A stretch of 64,000 nucleotides of DNA from Aureispira anguillae (GCF_026000115.1 NZ_AP026867.1:3405716-3469715); one strand, 5' to 3'; positions 17,751 to 26,679 are shown, counted from the first letter of the stretch. Numbers and translations are program-made. Notes: generated by a model from the letters alone, not told the origin.

Positions 17751-18308
17751 ATGAATCAAACATCCTCTAATTGGCAACCAATGGGTTACGCTACTTTTTT
17801 TCAACGAGTCAATGCCTTTGTTATTGATTCTTTAGTTTTTATCCCCTTGAACCTATTAGCAGAGTATAATACTTTCTTTCTCAAAAACTTTTTGATTGTG
17901 ATTTTTATCGCTCTAGCTTGGTGTGTTTACAAACCTGTTATGGAATGGAAATATGGAGCAACTCTTGGCAAAATGGTCCTTAAAATGCGAGTGGTAGACG
18001 ATCAAATGCAAGGCATTTCATTGAACCAAGCATTACTGCGTTTTTTGCCTTACTTTGCGGTAAGTCTAAGCGCCTTGTTATCGAGTTATAGCCTATTTCA
18101 TGCCGATGGGTTTCAAGAAGTAAACAACTTTACAAGCCTTCAAGACTTGCAACAAGAACCTTCTAATGGTGGTGGTTTTCTTCTTTCTGTCTTCTTTTTT
18201 ATTTTCTCAGCTACGGCTATCTTTTTTGATGAAAAAAAACAAGCCATGCACGACCGTTTTAGCCATACTTATTGCATTCTTATTCAAAACAAAGCAAGCA
18301 ATAACTAA
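17751..18308 (+). CDS. RDD family membrane protein
   Basis: A 185-residue inner-membrane protein of the RDD family (named for Arg-Asp-Asp; function mostly unknown, some members are ion antiporters). The N-terminal GYATFFQRVNAFVIDSLV matches the RDD start, where R and D lie in the first helix. The second helix is followed by MEWKYGATLGKMVLKMRVVD, a strong family signature (GxTxGKxxxxxxVVD). The last helix (about 140-160) precedes DEKKQAMHDRFSHTY, the closing HD(R) motif of the family. It is followed 12 bases later by a second small membrane protein, so the two are probably cotranscribed. Confidence 0.88.
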   Translation: MNQTSSNWQPMGYATFFQRVNAFVIDSLVFIPLNLLAEYNTFFLKNFLIVIFIALAWCVYKPVMEWKYGATLGKMVLKMRVVDDQMQGISLNQALLRFLPYFAVSLSALLSSYSLFHADGFQEVNNFTSLQDLQQEPSNGGGFLLSVFFFIFSATAIFFDEKKQAMHDRFSHTYCILIQNKASNN

Positions 18309-18319
18309 ACCTCTCCCCC

Positions 18320-18739
18320 ATGAAGAAGCCACCAATACACCCTCAACGGGGCTATCTGGCACTTGCTATTGTGCTCGTCTGCGCTTCCTATTTGCTCAAT
18401 TGGTTATCGATGGGAAATGTCGTGTGGTTAGGCTTTTATTTTGGTTTTGTTAGCCTATTTAGCTTGATTGTTTATATAGGAATATTGGTGCTGCTTTTAA
18501 TTGATCTTTCACACCGCCCACTGTCCAAACAGCGTTTAGTGGCGGTGTTCTTTATTACCCTTGCTTGTTGCTTTTGGATGAGCAATCGAGCTTATACAAT
18601 CTTCAAACAACTTAGAACAATCGATCAGAGTTTTGAACGTATTGGTGAAGGTTGGATTCTTTTTATTGGCTCCAATTTATTTATTCATTACTCCGTTAAA
18701 AAATCGTATTACATTGATTATCATCGACATACACTTTAG
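18320..18739 (+). pseudogene. Small membrane protein gene truncated by a family A insertion
   Basis: Encodes 139 residues with hydrophobic segments at about 12-30, 36-62 and 72-92 and a further one at about 112-122. It follows the RDD gene by 12 bases. The last 17 residues (from HYSVKKSYY onward) and the stop codon lie inside the family A unit 18687-18830. Directly beyond that unit, another frame encodes YTVYSYKKAYQATPSDPS and ends naturally at 18920, which reads as the original C terminus after the helix NLFI. So the insertion most likely replaced about 26 residues by junk. Whether the shortened protein still works is unknown. I do not recognise the family. Confidence 0.6.
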
Positions 18740-18830
18740 TGGTTTAAAATACCAAAAAACTGATAATCAATGTAGTACAAGATGTTTTTTTATGTTTTTT
18801 ACTAAAAAACTAAAAAATCAACGGAGTATT
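18687..18830. repeat. MITE-like palindromic unit, family A copy 2 (inside a gene)
   Basis: Ends ATTACTCCGTT (18687-18697) and AACGGAGTATT (18820-18830). Inside, TACATTGATTATCA (18710-18723) and TGATAATCAATGTA (18761-18774) are a perfect 14-bp inverted repeat, so the unit can fold into one long hairpin. It encodes no protein. It interrupts the 3' end of the membrane protein gene at 18320. Confidence 0.75.
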
Positions 18831-18839
18831 ATTCTAATA

Positions 18840-18920
18840 TATACTGTTTATTCCTATAAAAAAGCTTATCAAGCCACGCCCTCTGATCCATCTGTTTTGG
18901 ATAACGATATGCTCTTGTAG
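18840..18920 (+). pseudogene. Detached C-terminal coding remnant
   Basis: The frame reads YTVYSYKKAYQATPSDPS then a further 8 residues to a TAG at 18918-18920. It has no start codon of its own and lies just after the family A unit. Its composition is that of coding DNA. It joins well to the NLFI end of the gene at 18320. Confidence 0.55.
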
Positions 18921-18977
18921 GTGCTCAATTATTTTTGCCAAACTGTCATTAAAAGTATCTTAATAGTTAGGTATTAA

Positions 18978-19008
18978 TTGGGGCGATCAATAATTTCAAC
19001 TACTTTAG
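18978..19008 (+). promoter_or_regulatory. Promoter of the 19068 gene
   Basis: TTG (18978-18980), 20 bases, then TACTTTAG (19001-19008), one base off the TAnnTTTG consensus. The same 20-base spacing occurs at 28550, 42547 and 58841. It would give a leader of about 55 bases. Confidence 0.4.
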
Positions 19009-19067
19009 TTCATCAACGAAACCATTAAGCTTGAAAAGGATCAACAAGTGGAATTTAAAAAATTGCT

Positions 19068-19496
19068 ATGAAAATACATTTTGTCATTGTTGTTTTAGCA
19101 GCGGTTCTACTCCTTCTTTGTTTTACCAGTTTAGGCACAAAGAACAATTTTGGGATTGTTTACAGTATGCGTTTTTACAATTATAGCGTACTAAGTCTGA
19201 GCGCAACAATAGGTTTATTCATTTTAATTCCCTTAGCTGTTTATTCCGCAATTTCACATAAAACCCTCCAAGAACAATTTTTAAAATACTTAAGCTTAAC
19301 CTGCTTGTTCACATTGGCTAATTTAGAGCAAATATTCTATCTTAGAAAACTTTATTTGTCGGAAAATTTGATCCTTCATTGGAGCTATAACATTACTATT
19401 TTTTGTAATATTTCATTAATTTTTGTCCTACTTTATGCTGTTCAGCAAAAAAATCCTGTTGTCCAACATTCTAATATTTTGGATGACATTGATTAG
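19068..19496 (+). CDS. Small membrane protein of unknown family
   Basis: A 142-residue protein with four predicted membrane segments at about 4-22, 40-62, 78-95 and 105-125, and a hydrophilic tail ending DDID. No conserved motif is recognised. The first helix could be read as an uncleaved signal anchor. It starts with an ATG 60 bases after a candidate promoter. The GNAT gene follows after 26 bases on the same strand, so it may head the operon that runs to 21783. Confidence 0.6.
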   Translation: MKIHFVIVVLAAVLLLLCFTSLGTKNNFGIVYSMRFYNYSVLSLSATIGLFILIPLAVYSAISHKTLQEQFLKYLSLTCLFTLANLEQIFYLRKLYLSENLILHWSYNITIFCNISLIFVLLYAVQQKNPVVQHSNILDDID

Positions 19497-19522
19497 CTTA
19501 ATTTTTTATAAACAATACATTA

Positions 19523-20104
19523 ATGACAACCTTAGACAAAAACCAAATTAAATATCGGCTTGCACGCCCTTCTGATGCCTTATGTTTATCGGTCTTATTC
19601 CGACAAGTTTATATGCACAACTATGCCATTGAAGGAATATCTGCGGATTTTTCACGGTTTATTGTTCAACAATTTGCAGTGGATAAAATTGAACAAAAAA
19701 TACAAAATACGCCCAACTGTATGTTGGTAGCTGAGTATAAAAATAATTTGGCTGGTGTTGCCGAAATTGAATACAACAAAAAATGCCCTGTTGGCGATTT
19801 AGTTGCTCCTGAATTAAATAAATTATATGTTTTAGAATGTTTTACGGGCTTGGGAGTCGGGCATCAATTGCTCGATAATGTTGAACAACAGTTGCAACAG
19901 CAAGGACATGCTGAATTGTGGTTGTGGGTCTATGCAATTAATGATCGAGCCATTCGGTTTTATGAACGTAAAAATTATCAATGGATTGGCAATGCCTTCT
20001 TTGAGTTAGAAGGCGTCAATTATGAAAATAAAGTAATGCACAAAAACTTAACTACTGCTTCCAAACTCCTCCCCCATGACCAAACAAGCCTCAAGAACAG
20101 ATAG
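19523..20104 (+). CDS. GNAT family N-acetyltransferase
   Basis: A 193-residue acetyl-CoA-dependent acetyltransferase. The GNAT core is seen as YRLARPSDALCLSVLFRQVY (beta1-alpha1), NLAGVAEIEY (beta4), LYVLECFTGLGVGHQLLDN, which is the acetyl-CoA pyrophosphate-binding loop (family pattern Q/RxxGxG/A), and YAINDRAIRFYERKNYQWIG (the last helix and strand). The substrate cannot be read from the sequence. The last 29 bases overlap the start of the next gene in another frame, which supports translational coupling. Confidence 0.88.
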   Translation: MTTLDKNQIKYRLARPSDALCLSVLFRQVYMHNYAIEGISADFSRFIVQQFAVDKIEQKIQNTPNCMLVAEYKNNLAGVAEIEYNKKCPVGDLVAPELNKLYVLECFTGLGVGHQLLDNVEQQLQQQGHAELWLWVYAINDRAIRFYERKNYQWIGNAFFELEGVNYENKVMHKNLTTASKLLPHDQTSLKNR

Positions 20105-21230
20105 CATAGATTTGCTGCGTGGATTTATTATGATGCTAATGGCTTTAGACCATGCCAGCGCAATGATTGGTCGCATGCACTTTAGTGAATTTTGGGGCGT
20201 TCCTTTTGGTGGTTACCCCGATTTAGCTTGGTGGTTGACTCGATTTTTAAGCCATCTTTGCGCCCCAGGTTTCTTTTTTTTGATGGGAATGAGCATTTTC
20301 CTATTTGCTCAAAAACGCCTAGCTTCTACATGGAGCAATCGGCAAATCCATCGTTATTTTTTGAAACGTGGAGCTGTCATTTTATTGCTCATGTTTTTTT
20401 TAGAATTCCCTGCATGGGGAATTAGCATGGCACTCAAAACAGGGGCACCTTCTGGCGCTACAGGAATGGTGGGAATGCCTGGTTTGGCGGGGAGTTATTT
20501 TCTTATTCCCACTTCTGTGCTGTATGGCTTAGGGGGCTGTATGATGATCGCTGGCTTTTTGTGGCGGCTCCAATCGTGGCAGTTATTAAGTATCACTGTA
20601 GGCAGCTTTGTTTTATCGTGGTGGTATATTAGTTATTCAAATCCTAGTTTGGCTTTCCATCCTTTAGAACACTTTCTACTCGTTCCTGGCAAATCGCCTG
20701 GTGCCATGGTTATTTATCCCATTATCCCTTGGTTGGGGATTACTACTTTTGGAATGTTTTGGGCGCAATTATTACAAAAAGTACCTGCCTCTATCTACAA
20801 AATGTCACTGTTTACAGGCAGCAGTTTCATCCTTGCTTTTATAGGGCTTCGTTTGGTAGAATGGGGCAACTTTAGCATTGCGAATAATGACAGTTGGATC
20901 AGCTTTTTCACCCTAGTAAAATACCCTCCAAGTATAACCTTTGCACTGATAACCTGTGGTATTAATCTCGTTCTGCTTGCTTTATTTTCTAAGCTTTCAA
21001 AACGCAAATGGCTACAGCCTGTGAAGGTTTTTGGACAAACAGCCATGTTCTTTTATATCGCCCATCTATACTTATATGCATTTATGGGAGCAGCATTTCG
21101 ATCAGGCTGTGACATCAAAATCATGTATTTATGCTGGCTGATAGGCTTAATTATTTTGTATTTTATTTGTCAACGCTTTTTAACATTCAAAAAAGGAAAG
21201 CCCAACGATTCGCTTTGGCGAATGATCTAA
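20076..21230 (+). CDS. HGSNAT/DUF1624-type multi-pass membrane protein
   Basis: A 384-residue membrane protein of the heparan-alpha-glucosaminide N-acetyltransferase-like group (DUF1624, acyltransferase superfamily). The opening RTDSIDLLRGFIMMLMALDH is the family hallmark (R-x-x-S-x-D-x-x-R-G and the catalytic-type DH). About ten hydrophobic helices follow, with FFFLMGMSIFLF and a late FFYIAHLYLYAF, where the His is also conserved. Eukaryotic HGSNAT moves acetyl groups across a membrane onto sugars; the bacterial substrates are not known. It overlaps the GNAT gene upstream and ends 10 bases before the MOSC gene, so an operon is likely. Confidence 0.88.
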   Translation: MTKQASRTDSIDLLRGFIMMLMALDHASAMIGRMHFSEFWGVPFGGYPDLAWWLTRFLSHLCAPGFFFLMGMSIFLFAQKRLASTWSNRQIHRYFLKRGAVILLLMFFLEFPAWGISMALKTGAPSGATGMVGMPGLAGSYFLIPTSVLYGLGGCMMIAGFLWRLQSWQLLSITVGSFVLSWWYISYSNPSLAFHPLEHFLLVPGKSPGAMVIYPIIPWLGITTFGMFWAQLLQKVPASIYKMSLFTGSSFILAFIGLRLVEWGNFSIANNDSWISFFTLVKYPPSITFALITCGINLVLLALFSKLSKRKWLQPVKVFGQTAMFFYIAHLYLYAFMGAAFRSGCDIKIMYLCWLIGLIILYFICQRFLTFKKGKPNDSLWRMI

Positions 21231-21240
21231 AAAATCAACT

Positions 21241-21783
21241 ATGTTAGGAAAAGTAGTTGCGCTCAGCAAACGAGCAAGCCACCAAATTAGCAAAATTAAT
21301 CACACTCAACTGAAATTACTAGAAGGAATTGGGGTTGAAGGAGACGTGCATGCAGGAAAAACCGTAAAGCACCGTTCACGGGTTGCTATTGATCCCAACC
21401 AGCCCAATCTTCGCCAAGTTCACCTAATTCATAGTGAATTGTTTGAAGAACTGCTGTCCAAAGGATTTCAAATCAGTGCAGGACAAATGGGCGAAAATAT
21501 TACCACCCAAGGGATTAAGTTACTTGAATTGCCTAAAGATACGTTATTATATATTGGTGAACAGGCAATTGTTAAAATAACGGGATTGCGCAACCCTTGC
21601 CACCAGTTAAATGGCTTACAAGAGGGCTTGCTCAAGGCTGTTTTAGACAAAGATGAACAAGGAAACCTTATTCGAAAAGCTGGAATTATGGGGATTGTAT
21701 TGCGAGGTGGTTCCATAGCATTAGATGATGTGATACGCATTGAACTGCCTCCTCTCCCTTTTCTTCCCTTAGAACGAGTTTGA
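21241..21783 (+). CDS. MOSC domain-containing protein
   Basis: A 180-residue stand-alone MOSC (molybdenum cofactor sulfurase C-terminal) protein. Marks are GVEGDVHAG near residue 35, then QVHLIHSELFEEL, ISAGQMGENITTQGIKLLEL, and the conserved cysteine in GLRNPCHQL that carries or receives sulfur in the family, followed by GIVLRGGSI. MOSC proteins bind the molybdenum cofactor and handle oxo/sulfur ligands, some working as N-oxide reductases. It is the last gene of the plus-strand run and converges with the next gene with only 5 bases between. Confidence 0.9.
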   Translation: MLGKVVALSKRASHQISKINHTQLKLLEGIGVEGDVHAGKTVKHRSRVAIDPNQPNLRQVHLIHSELFEELLSKGFQISAGQMGENITTQGIKLLELPKDTLLYIGEQAIVKITGLRNPCHQLNGLQEGLLKAVLDKDEQGNLIRKAGIMGIVLRGGSIALDDVIRIELPPLPFLPLERV

Positions 21784-21788
21784 GCCAT

Positions 21789-22490
21789 TTATTCTTCCAA
21801 AAACCTATGCGTATATTTTAAAATCGATCGTTCTAACAATTGGTCGAGCTCTTCTTCTGTATATTCGTACTTATCCTTCCATTTTTTGGCTAAGGTCTGA
21901 TAGCGATCTGTTTTCTTAAACAAATACAATTGATTTTTTTTGAATGCTGCAAATTCATCCGTTTCCAATTCTTTAATTTTTAATAATGCTCCCTCCTTTA
22001 TTTCTAATAAGGTATAATGCTCATAGCTTGAATTATAGCCCATGTGTTCATATTTTTTGAGCTTACCACTTGGCAAAACCAAAATTTCAGAACACCAATC
22101 TATTGGAATTTTCTTTTGGTCGGGAAAGATTTTTTTTACCACTGATTTTAGGCTAACATCAGGTTGCCATTCCTCCTTTCCTTCTTCATGCATCCAAACT
22201 TGCACTTCTATATCTTTGAGGTATAACATTTGGTCTATAATTTCAAATGTAGCAATATATCCCCTCCATAGAGCTGTAGAGGAAACATCAGCCTTAGGGC
22301 GTTTTTTGGGGTATTTCTTAAAGTAGGCTTCCAATGGATTATTGTGCAAATAATAAGTTTTCCCTTTGTAAATTAATCGATCAGGAATCTGTGTAGTAGC
22401 CTCTATTTTTCCACAAAAGCAGGTTATCAAAACGCCTATTATAAAGAAAGAATTATTGATGCTTTTTAAGAATAAAAAAATTGATTGCAT
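21789..22490 (-). CDS. Exported or anchored protein of unknown family
   Basis: A 233-residue protein with an N-terminal hydrophobic segment (about 8-28, ending in CFCGKIEAT) that could be a signal peptide or anchor. The rest is hydrophilic with mixed strands and helices, including a W-rich ALWRGYIATF segment and a helical, acidic C terminus (KYEYTEEELDQLLERSILKY). No motif is recognised. The ATG at 22490 is supported by the position of the hydrophobic segment. It stands alone on its strand between two plus-strand runs. Confidence 0.65.
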   Translation of the reverse strand: MQSIFLFLKSINNSFFIIGVLITCFCGKIEATTQIPDRLIYKGKTYYLHNNPLEAYFKKYPKKRPKADVSSTALWRGYIATFEIIDQMLYLKDIEVQVWMHEEGKEEWQPDVSLKSVVKKIFPDQKKIPIDWCSEILVLPSGKLKKYEHMGYNSSYEHYTLLEIKEGALLKIKELETDEFAAFKKNQLYLFKKTDRYQTLAKKWKDKYEYTEEELDQLLERSILKYTHRFLEE

Positions 22491-22693
22491 AGCTGTTTTT
22501 TTATAAAAGTAAGGAAGTTTTTTTGATTCCAGAAAAGTCTAAATCTATCCAGTTGATCAAAATTCTATAAGATAAATGCTTTTTAGCGAATAAGTTAGTG
22601 CTGGATTAATTTTATTAGTGTTTTCTACCTTACTTGATTTAATGTTAATTGTTTTATCTTGTTCTTAGAAATTTTAAATAACGTTTACTTTTC

Positions 22694-22852
22694 ATTACTT
22701 CGTGGGAAACCCGAACAGAGTGAGTAACAAGGCTCATGTAGTAACCACGCAGTAGCACAGGAGTGCTACACAGTTAATTATCAATAAGGTGTATTTTTGT
22801 TAATAAAAAATTAAAGCATCGATAATCAACCTAAAAAAGCAACGAAGTATTA
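22694..22852. repeat. MITE-like unit, family A copy 3
   Basis: Diverged ends ATTACTTCGT (22694-22703) and ACGAAGTATTA (22842-22852). The left part holds the GAGTGAGTAACAAGGCTCA module of family B, and the right part a GTTAATTATC / GATAATCAAC inverted pair like that in copy 2. It lies 20 bases before the GNAT gene at 22873, and a TATTTTTG box at 22792-22799 within it could promote that gene. The rest of the gap, 22491-22693, is AT-rich and shows nothing else. Confidence 0.65.
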
Positions 22853-22872
22853 CTTTTAACACAATATCTAAA

Positions 22873-23379
22873 ATGCACCAAACAGAACGCTTAATGATGC
22901 TTCCCTTTGCCCCTGAGCATTTTAACCACTTATTGGATTTATTTTGTAACAATAAAAAAGTAATGACATCTGCTCTAAAAGGCAGGGTACTTTCCCTAAA
23001 AGAATTCTTACGGTTGTTGTCCGAGCAATTTATTTTATCGCCTAAGGACGACAACGGTTTTCTTTGTCTCTTTAATCGCCAAAACCATCAATTTGTAGGG
23101 GTCACTGGCTTGTTAGCCTGCCATTATTTAGAACAAAAAGATTGGGAATTTGGCTTTATCCTTCATCAGGATTATTGGGGTAAGGGGCTTGCTACAGAAA
23201 TTGGAAATTTTTGGATCGATTATGCCAAAAATAATAAACAACTAAGCAGAATATTGGCAACGACTCGCCCTGACAATCATTTGTCTAAAAAGGTTCTAAA
23301 AAAACTACGTATGCAAGAACAAAAAACCATTTTTATCAAAGATAGAGGGCAACGATTAGTGTTTGTAAAAGATCTATAA
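22873..23379 (+). CDS. GNAT family N-acetyltransferase (RimJ/RimL-like)
   Basis: A 168-residue acetyltransferase of the Acetyltransf_3 group. It opens with the typical TERLMMLPFAPEHF, has FVGVTGLLACHY in the centre, DWEFGFILHQDYWGKGLATEIGNF (the acetyl-CoA-binding loop is QDYWGKGLAT) and ends RILATTRPDNHLSKKVLKKLRM, where the N-x-x-S/(S)-x-x-V-x-x-K-L-G pattern of RimJ/L-like proteins is visible. Substrates are N-terminal amines of proteins or small molecules; which one cannot be said. The ATG starts 20 bases after a family A repeat, so the repeat is its immediate promoter region. Confidence 0.87.
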   Translation: MHQTERLMMLPFAPEHFNHLLDLFCNNKKVMTSALKGRVLSLKEFLRLLSEQFILSPKDDNGFLCLFNRQNHQFVGVTGLLACHYLEQKDWEFGFILHQDYWGKGLATEIGNFWIDYAKNNKQLSRILATTRPDNHLSKKVLKKLRMQEQKTIFIKDRGQRLVFVKDL

Positions 23380-23433
23380 AAATCAATATTCATTTGCAAT
23401 ATATCGCAACATCTTCTAACTTGCAGCATCGTC

Positions 23434-23441
23434 TAATTTTG
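23434..23441 (+). promoter_or_regulatory. -7 box for the helicase gene
   Basis: TAATTTTG matches TAnnTTTG exactly and lies about 20 bases before the ATG at 23462, which would give a very short leader. No -33 TTG is at the right distance. Confidence 0.35.
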
Positions 23442-23461
23442 AATTAACTACCAAACCATAC

Positions 23462-25165
23462 ATGAAACAATCAACCGCCTTACATTTGTTAAAATCAGGC
23501 AAAAATGTGTTTTTGACAGGCTCTGCGGGGGCTGGTAAGACCTATGTGCTCAATCAGTATATCCAATACCTCAAAGAGCGCCGAGTTCCTATTGCCGTAA
23601 CTGCTTCAACAGGTATTGCTGCTACGCATATGAATGGCATGACCATACATGCTTGGGCTGGTATTGGCGTTCGTACTCACCTAACCCAAAAGGATTTGGA
23701 GTTTATGAAAACCAAGAAATATTTACGGGATAAATTAGAGGCTGCCAAAGTTTTAATTATTGATGAAATTTCAATGTTGCATAAGACGCAATTGGATATG
23801 GTCAATCAAGTATTGAAATTTTTTAAAGGAAACAATTATGCTTTTGGGGGAATCCAAGTAATTTTTTCAGGTGATTTTTTTCAACTGCCTCCTGTTGGGG
23901 TACAAACAGAAAATAATCGAGAAAAATTTGCCTTTATGTCCAAGGCTTGGTTAGAGGCTAAATTAGCGATTTGTTACCTCACCGAGCAGCATCGCCAAGA
24001 AGGTGGTAAGTTAGACGGCATCTTAAATGAAATTCGCAGTGCTAGTATCTCTCCTGAATCTATCCGCCTGTTAGAGCAAGCTAAAAATACGCACTTTGAA
24101 GAAGGTTGGGAACCTCCAATGTTATACAGCCACAATCACGATGTTAATCGTACCAATAATCAACACCTTAGGGCTTTGTCTGGCAAAACAAACACTTTTG
24201 AGGCAAGTACTAAAGGGAATAAAAAATTGGTGGATTTGCTAAAAAATTCTGTTCGAGCAGCAACTTCTTTGTATCTAAAAGTAGGTGCCAAAGTAATGTT
24301 TGTTAAAAACAATTATGAACAGGGCTATATCAATGGGACGTTGGGGAAAGTTATCGCTTATTCGGCGGATAATTTTCCAATTGTAGAACTTAACAATGGG
24401 CAACAAATCACTGCGGAGCCTGTACAATGGTCTATTGAGGACGATCTCGGAAAATCACTGGCTTCCTTTGAACAAATTCCCATTCGGTTAGCTTGGGCCA
24501 TAACCGTACACAAAAGCCAAGGTATGACGCTTGATTGTGCCAAAATAGATTTGAGTCGCACTTTTGAAAAAGGACAAGGCTATGTTGCTCTATCTAGGCT
24601 CAAAAACTTAGATGGGCTACAACTTTCTGGTTTTAATGAAACGGCATTGCAGGTAGATAGTTTGGCCTTCAAAGCCGATAAACGCTTTCAAGAACTGTCT
24701 GCACAAATAGAAAAAGTTGACATCAAAGAACTCGAAAAAAGAGCCCTAAGTTTTATCAAACATTGTGGTGGGCTGACTGACCCTGAAGAAATTCAGCGAT
24801 ACAACAAGAAGAAAAAGGAAAAAAAGAAAAAGAAAAAAGCAACACATTTAATTAGTAAAGAATTGGTTGAACAAGGTTGGAGTATCCAACAAATTGCCGC
24901 AGAACGTGGATTAACAGCTAGTACGATCACTGGACATATTGCCAAACTCCATGAGTTGTTCCCCCAATTGGATTTATCAGCATATAGCCCTTCTAGTGCT
25001 ATTCTCAACAGGGTACAAACGGCTTATAATACCGTAGTGGCTGCCAATCATCCTGAACAAGTACGCCCTGATGGTTCTGTCAGTTCTAAAGCTCTGTATG
25101 AAACAATGAACCAAGAAATTGGCTATACTGACATTAAGTTGGCTTTGATCTTTATTAATAAATAG
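23462..25165 (+). CDS. PIF1-like DNA helicase with C-terminal HTH domain
   Basis: A 567-residue superfamily 1B helicase of the PIF1/RecD-like group. Seen are Walker A GSAGAGKT (20-27), motif Ia (VTASTGIAATHMNG), Walker B LIIDEISM, motif III FSGDFFQLPPVG, the 2B-like SH3 region and motif VI WAITVHKSQGMTLDCAKIDL with GQGYVALSRL. After a lysine-rich low-complexity stretch (about 443-460) comes a helix-turn-helix segment (IQQIAAERGLTASTITGHI), the HTH_40-type domain found at the C terminus of RecQ- and PIF1-like proteins. It unwinds DNA 5' to 3' in characterised members, for example at G-quadruplexes or forks. The Fic gene follows after 40 bases on the same strand. Confidence 0.93.
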   Translation: MKQSTALHLLKSGKNVFLTGSAGAGKTYVLNQYIQYLKERRVPIAVTASTGIAATHMNGMTIHAWAGIGVRTHLTQKDLEFMKTKKYLRDKLEAAKVLIIDEISMLHKTQLDMVNQVLKFFKGNNYAFGGIQVIFSGDFFQLPPVGVQTENNREKFAFMSKAWLEAKLAICYLTEQHRQEGGKLDGILNEIRSASISPESIRLLEQAKNTHFEEGWEPPMLYSHNHDVNRTNNQHLRALSGKTNTFEASTKGNKKLVDLLKNSVRAATSLYLKVGAKVMFVKNNYEQGYINGTLGKVIAYSADNFPIVELNNGQQITAEPVQWSIEDDLGKSLASFEQIPIRLAWAITVHKSQGMTLDCAKIDLSRTFEKGQGYVALSRLKNLDGLQLSGFNETALQVDSLAFKADKRFQELSAQIEKVDIKELEKRALSFIKHCGGLTDPEEIQRYNKKKKEKKKKKKATHLISKELVEQGWSIQQIAAERGLTASTITGHIAKLHELFPQLDLSAYSPSSAILNRVQTAYNTVVAANHPEQVRPDGSVSSKALYETMNQEIGYTDIKLALIFINK

Positions 25166-25205
25166 TCCTTCTACTTTTTTGATTTAAACCTTAATTACAA
25201 TTGAT

Positions 25206-26636
25206 ATGAAATTAGTCGATATTATAACAAAAATGGATCAGCTAAAAGATCAACTGGATAATTTAAGACCGATAAGGGAAGATTACTTACATAAATTGAA
25301 TCAAAAATTGAGACTCGATTGGAACTACCATTCAAATAGCATTGAAGGGAATACATTATCCATGTCAGAAACCAGATCCTTCATTCTCTGGGGAGTCACA
25401 GCCAAAGGGAAACCATTTAGGGATTACTTGGAAATGAAGGGGCATAATGAGGCACTAAATCAACTGTACCATATCGTTCATCAAGAAATAAAAATTACAG
25501 AAAGTATCATTAAAGATTTGCACAAAAAAATTCTAGTTGAACCCTATCTTGATTCTAATGCAGAAATTACTCCAGGAGATTGGAAAAAAATCCCCAATTA
25601 TCTTTATTCTCCAACTGGTGAAAGGATAGATTTTGCTCCTCCTGAAGATGTACCTAAACTAATGAGCAATTTAATTAATTGGCTAAACAATCATATTGCT
25701 CCTCCTAAAAGAAAGAAAAAAAAATACGATTTACATCCACTTCTTATCGCAGCGGGATTTCACAGTCAATTCATTAAAATACATCCATTTGGTGATGGAA
25801 ATGGAAGAATGTCTCGAATACTTACTAATTTAATATTAATGTTGTGCGGATATGTTCCTGCTATAATAAAGTTAGAAAAAAGAAATGAATACTATACTGC
25901 TATCAATACTAGCAGTTTAGACAATCCTGAAAATTTAGCAATTCACTTAGGCTTGGCAACTATTCATTCATTAGAAATTGCTATAAAAGCTGCCAAAGGA
26001 GAAAACATCGAAGAACCTGACGACTTAGATAAACAATTGTCTTTATTAGAGAACAAAATCAATAACACGGGTGCCGAAATAAAAAAATTAAAAAGTCTTG
26101 CAACCCTTAAAGAATTTGGAGACAACAACTTGATATTAATAGCTTCTAAGTTTATGACTATTCACAAAAAATTTAGCAAGTTCTATATTAATAGTTTTTT
26201 TGAAATAAAATACACTACTAAAATCCCCATAGAAAAAGACGAGTATGGAGGTGTTGATACAGATGAATTTGGAGATGTTCTTTATCAAGAAAGTACCCTA
26301 TCTACTTCTATCAATCCACAAAACATAAAAAATAAGCTTATTCATGCTGTTAAAAATTCATCCCAGTTTTTAATGTTAGATGTTCAGGATAGCAGAAATG
26401 CCATTCTATTTTCCTATAATTTTGGCACCTTTGCCAGAACGGAAGTATCTACCTTTGATTATGTAATTAACCTTAGCATTTCATTTGATAAAACTCACTT
26501 TATAATTACAACTCAAACGGGGGAAAAACATGCTTTTTTATATCATATTGAACTACAAGAGGAGGATCTAGATAATATTATTAAAAAAGATGCCAACCAG
26601 CATCTTAAATTCATCCAAAACAAAATAGAAAATTAA
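25206..26636 (+). CDS. Fic family AMPylase with N-terminal inhibitory helix
   Basis: A 476-residue Fic protein that moves AMP (or another nucleotide part) from ATP onto target hydroxyls. The catalytic motif HPFGDGNGRMSR is intact, starting at His193. An N-terminal inhibitory motif [S/T]xxxE[G/N] is visible as SNSIEG (Ser43, Glu47, Gly48), which makes this a class II, self-inhibited Fic whose Glu47 blocks ATP. The Fic N domain (about 40-130) and the core (about 130-260) are followed by a C-terminal region (about 270-476) of unknown type, with coiled-coil-like EIKKLKSLATLKEFG and then a mixed alpha/beta part. No HTH or antitoxin partner is visible beside it. It lies 40 bases after the helicase and could be cotranscribed with it. 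Confidence 0.92.
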   Translation: MKLVDIITKMDQLKDQLDNLRPIREDYLHKLNQKLRLDWNYHSNSIEGNTLSMSETRSFILWGVTAKGKPFRDYLEMKGHNEALNQLYHIVHQEIKITESIIKDLHKKILVEPYLDSNAEITPGDWKKIPNYLYSPTGERIDFAPPEDVPKLMSNLINWLNNHIAPPKRKKKKYDLHPLLIAAGFHSQFIKIHPFGDGNGRMSRILTNLILMLCGYVPAIIKLEKRNEYYTAINTSSLDNPENLAIHLGLATIHSLEIAIKAAKGENIEEPDDLDKQLSLLENKINNTGAEIKKLKSLATLKEFGDNNLILIASKFMTIHKKFSKFYINSFFEIKYTTKIPIEKDEYGGVDTDEFGDVLYQESTLSTSINPQNIKNKLIHAVKNSSQFLMLDVQDSRNAILFSYNFGTFARTEVSTFDYVINLSISFDKTHFIITTQTGEKHAFLYHIELQEEDLDNIIKKDANQHLKFIQNKIEN

Positions 26637-26679
26637 GTAGGGATAAGCAGACAGGGTGATTTATTATTATACACAATTG

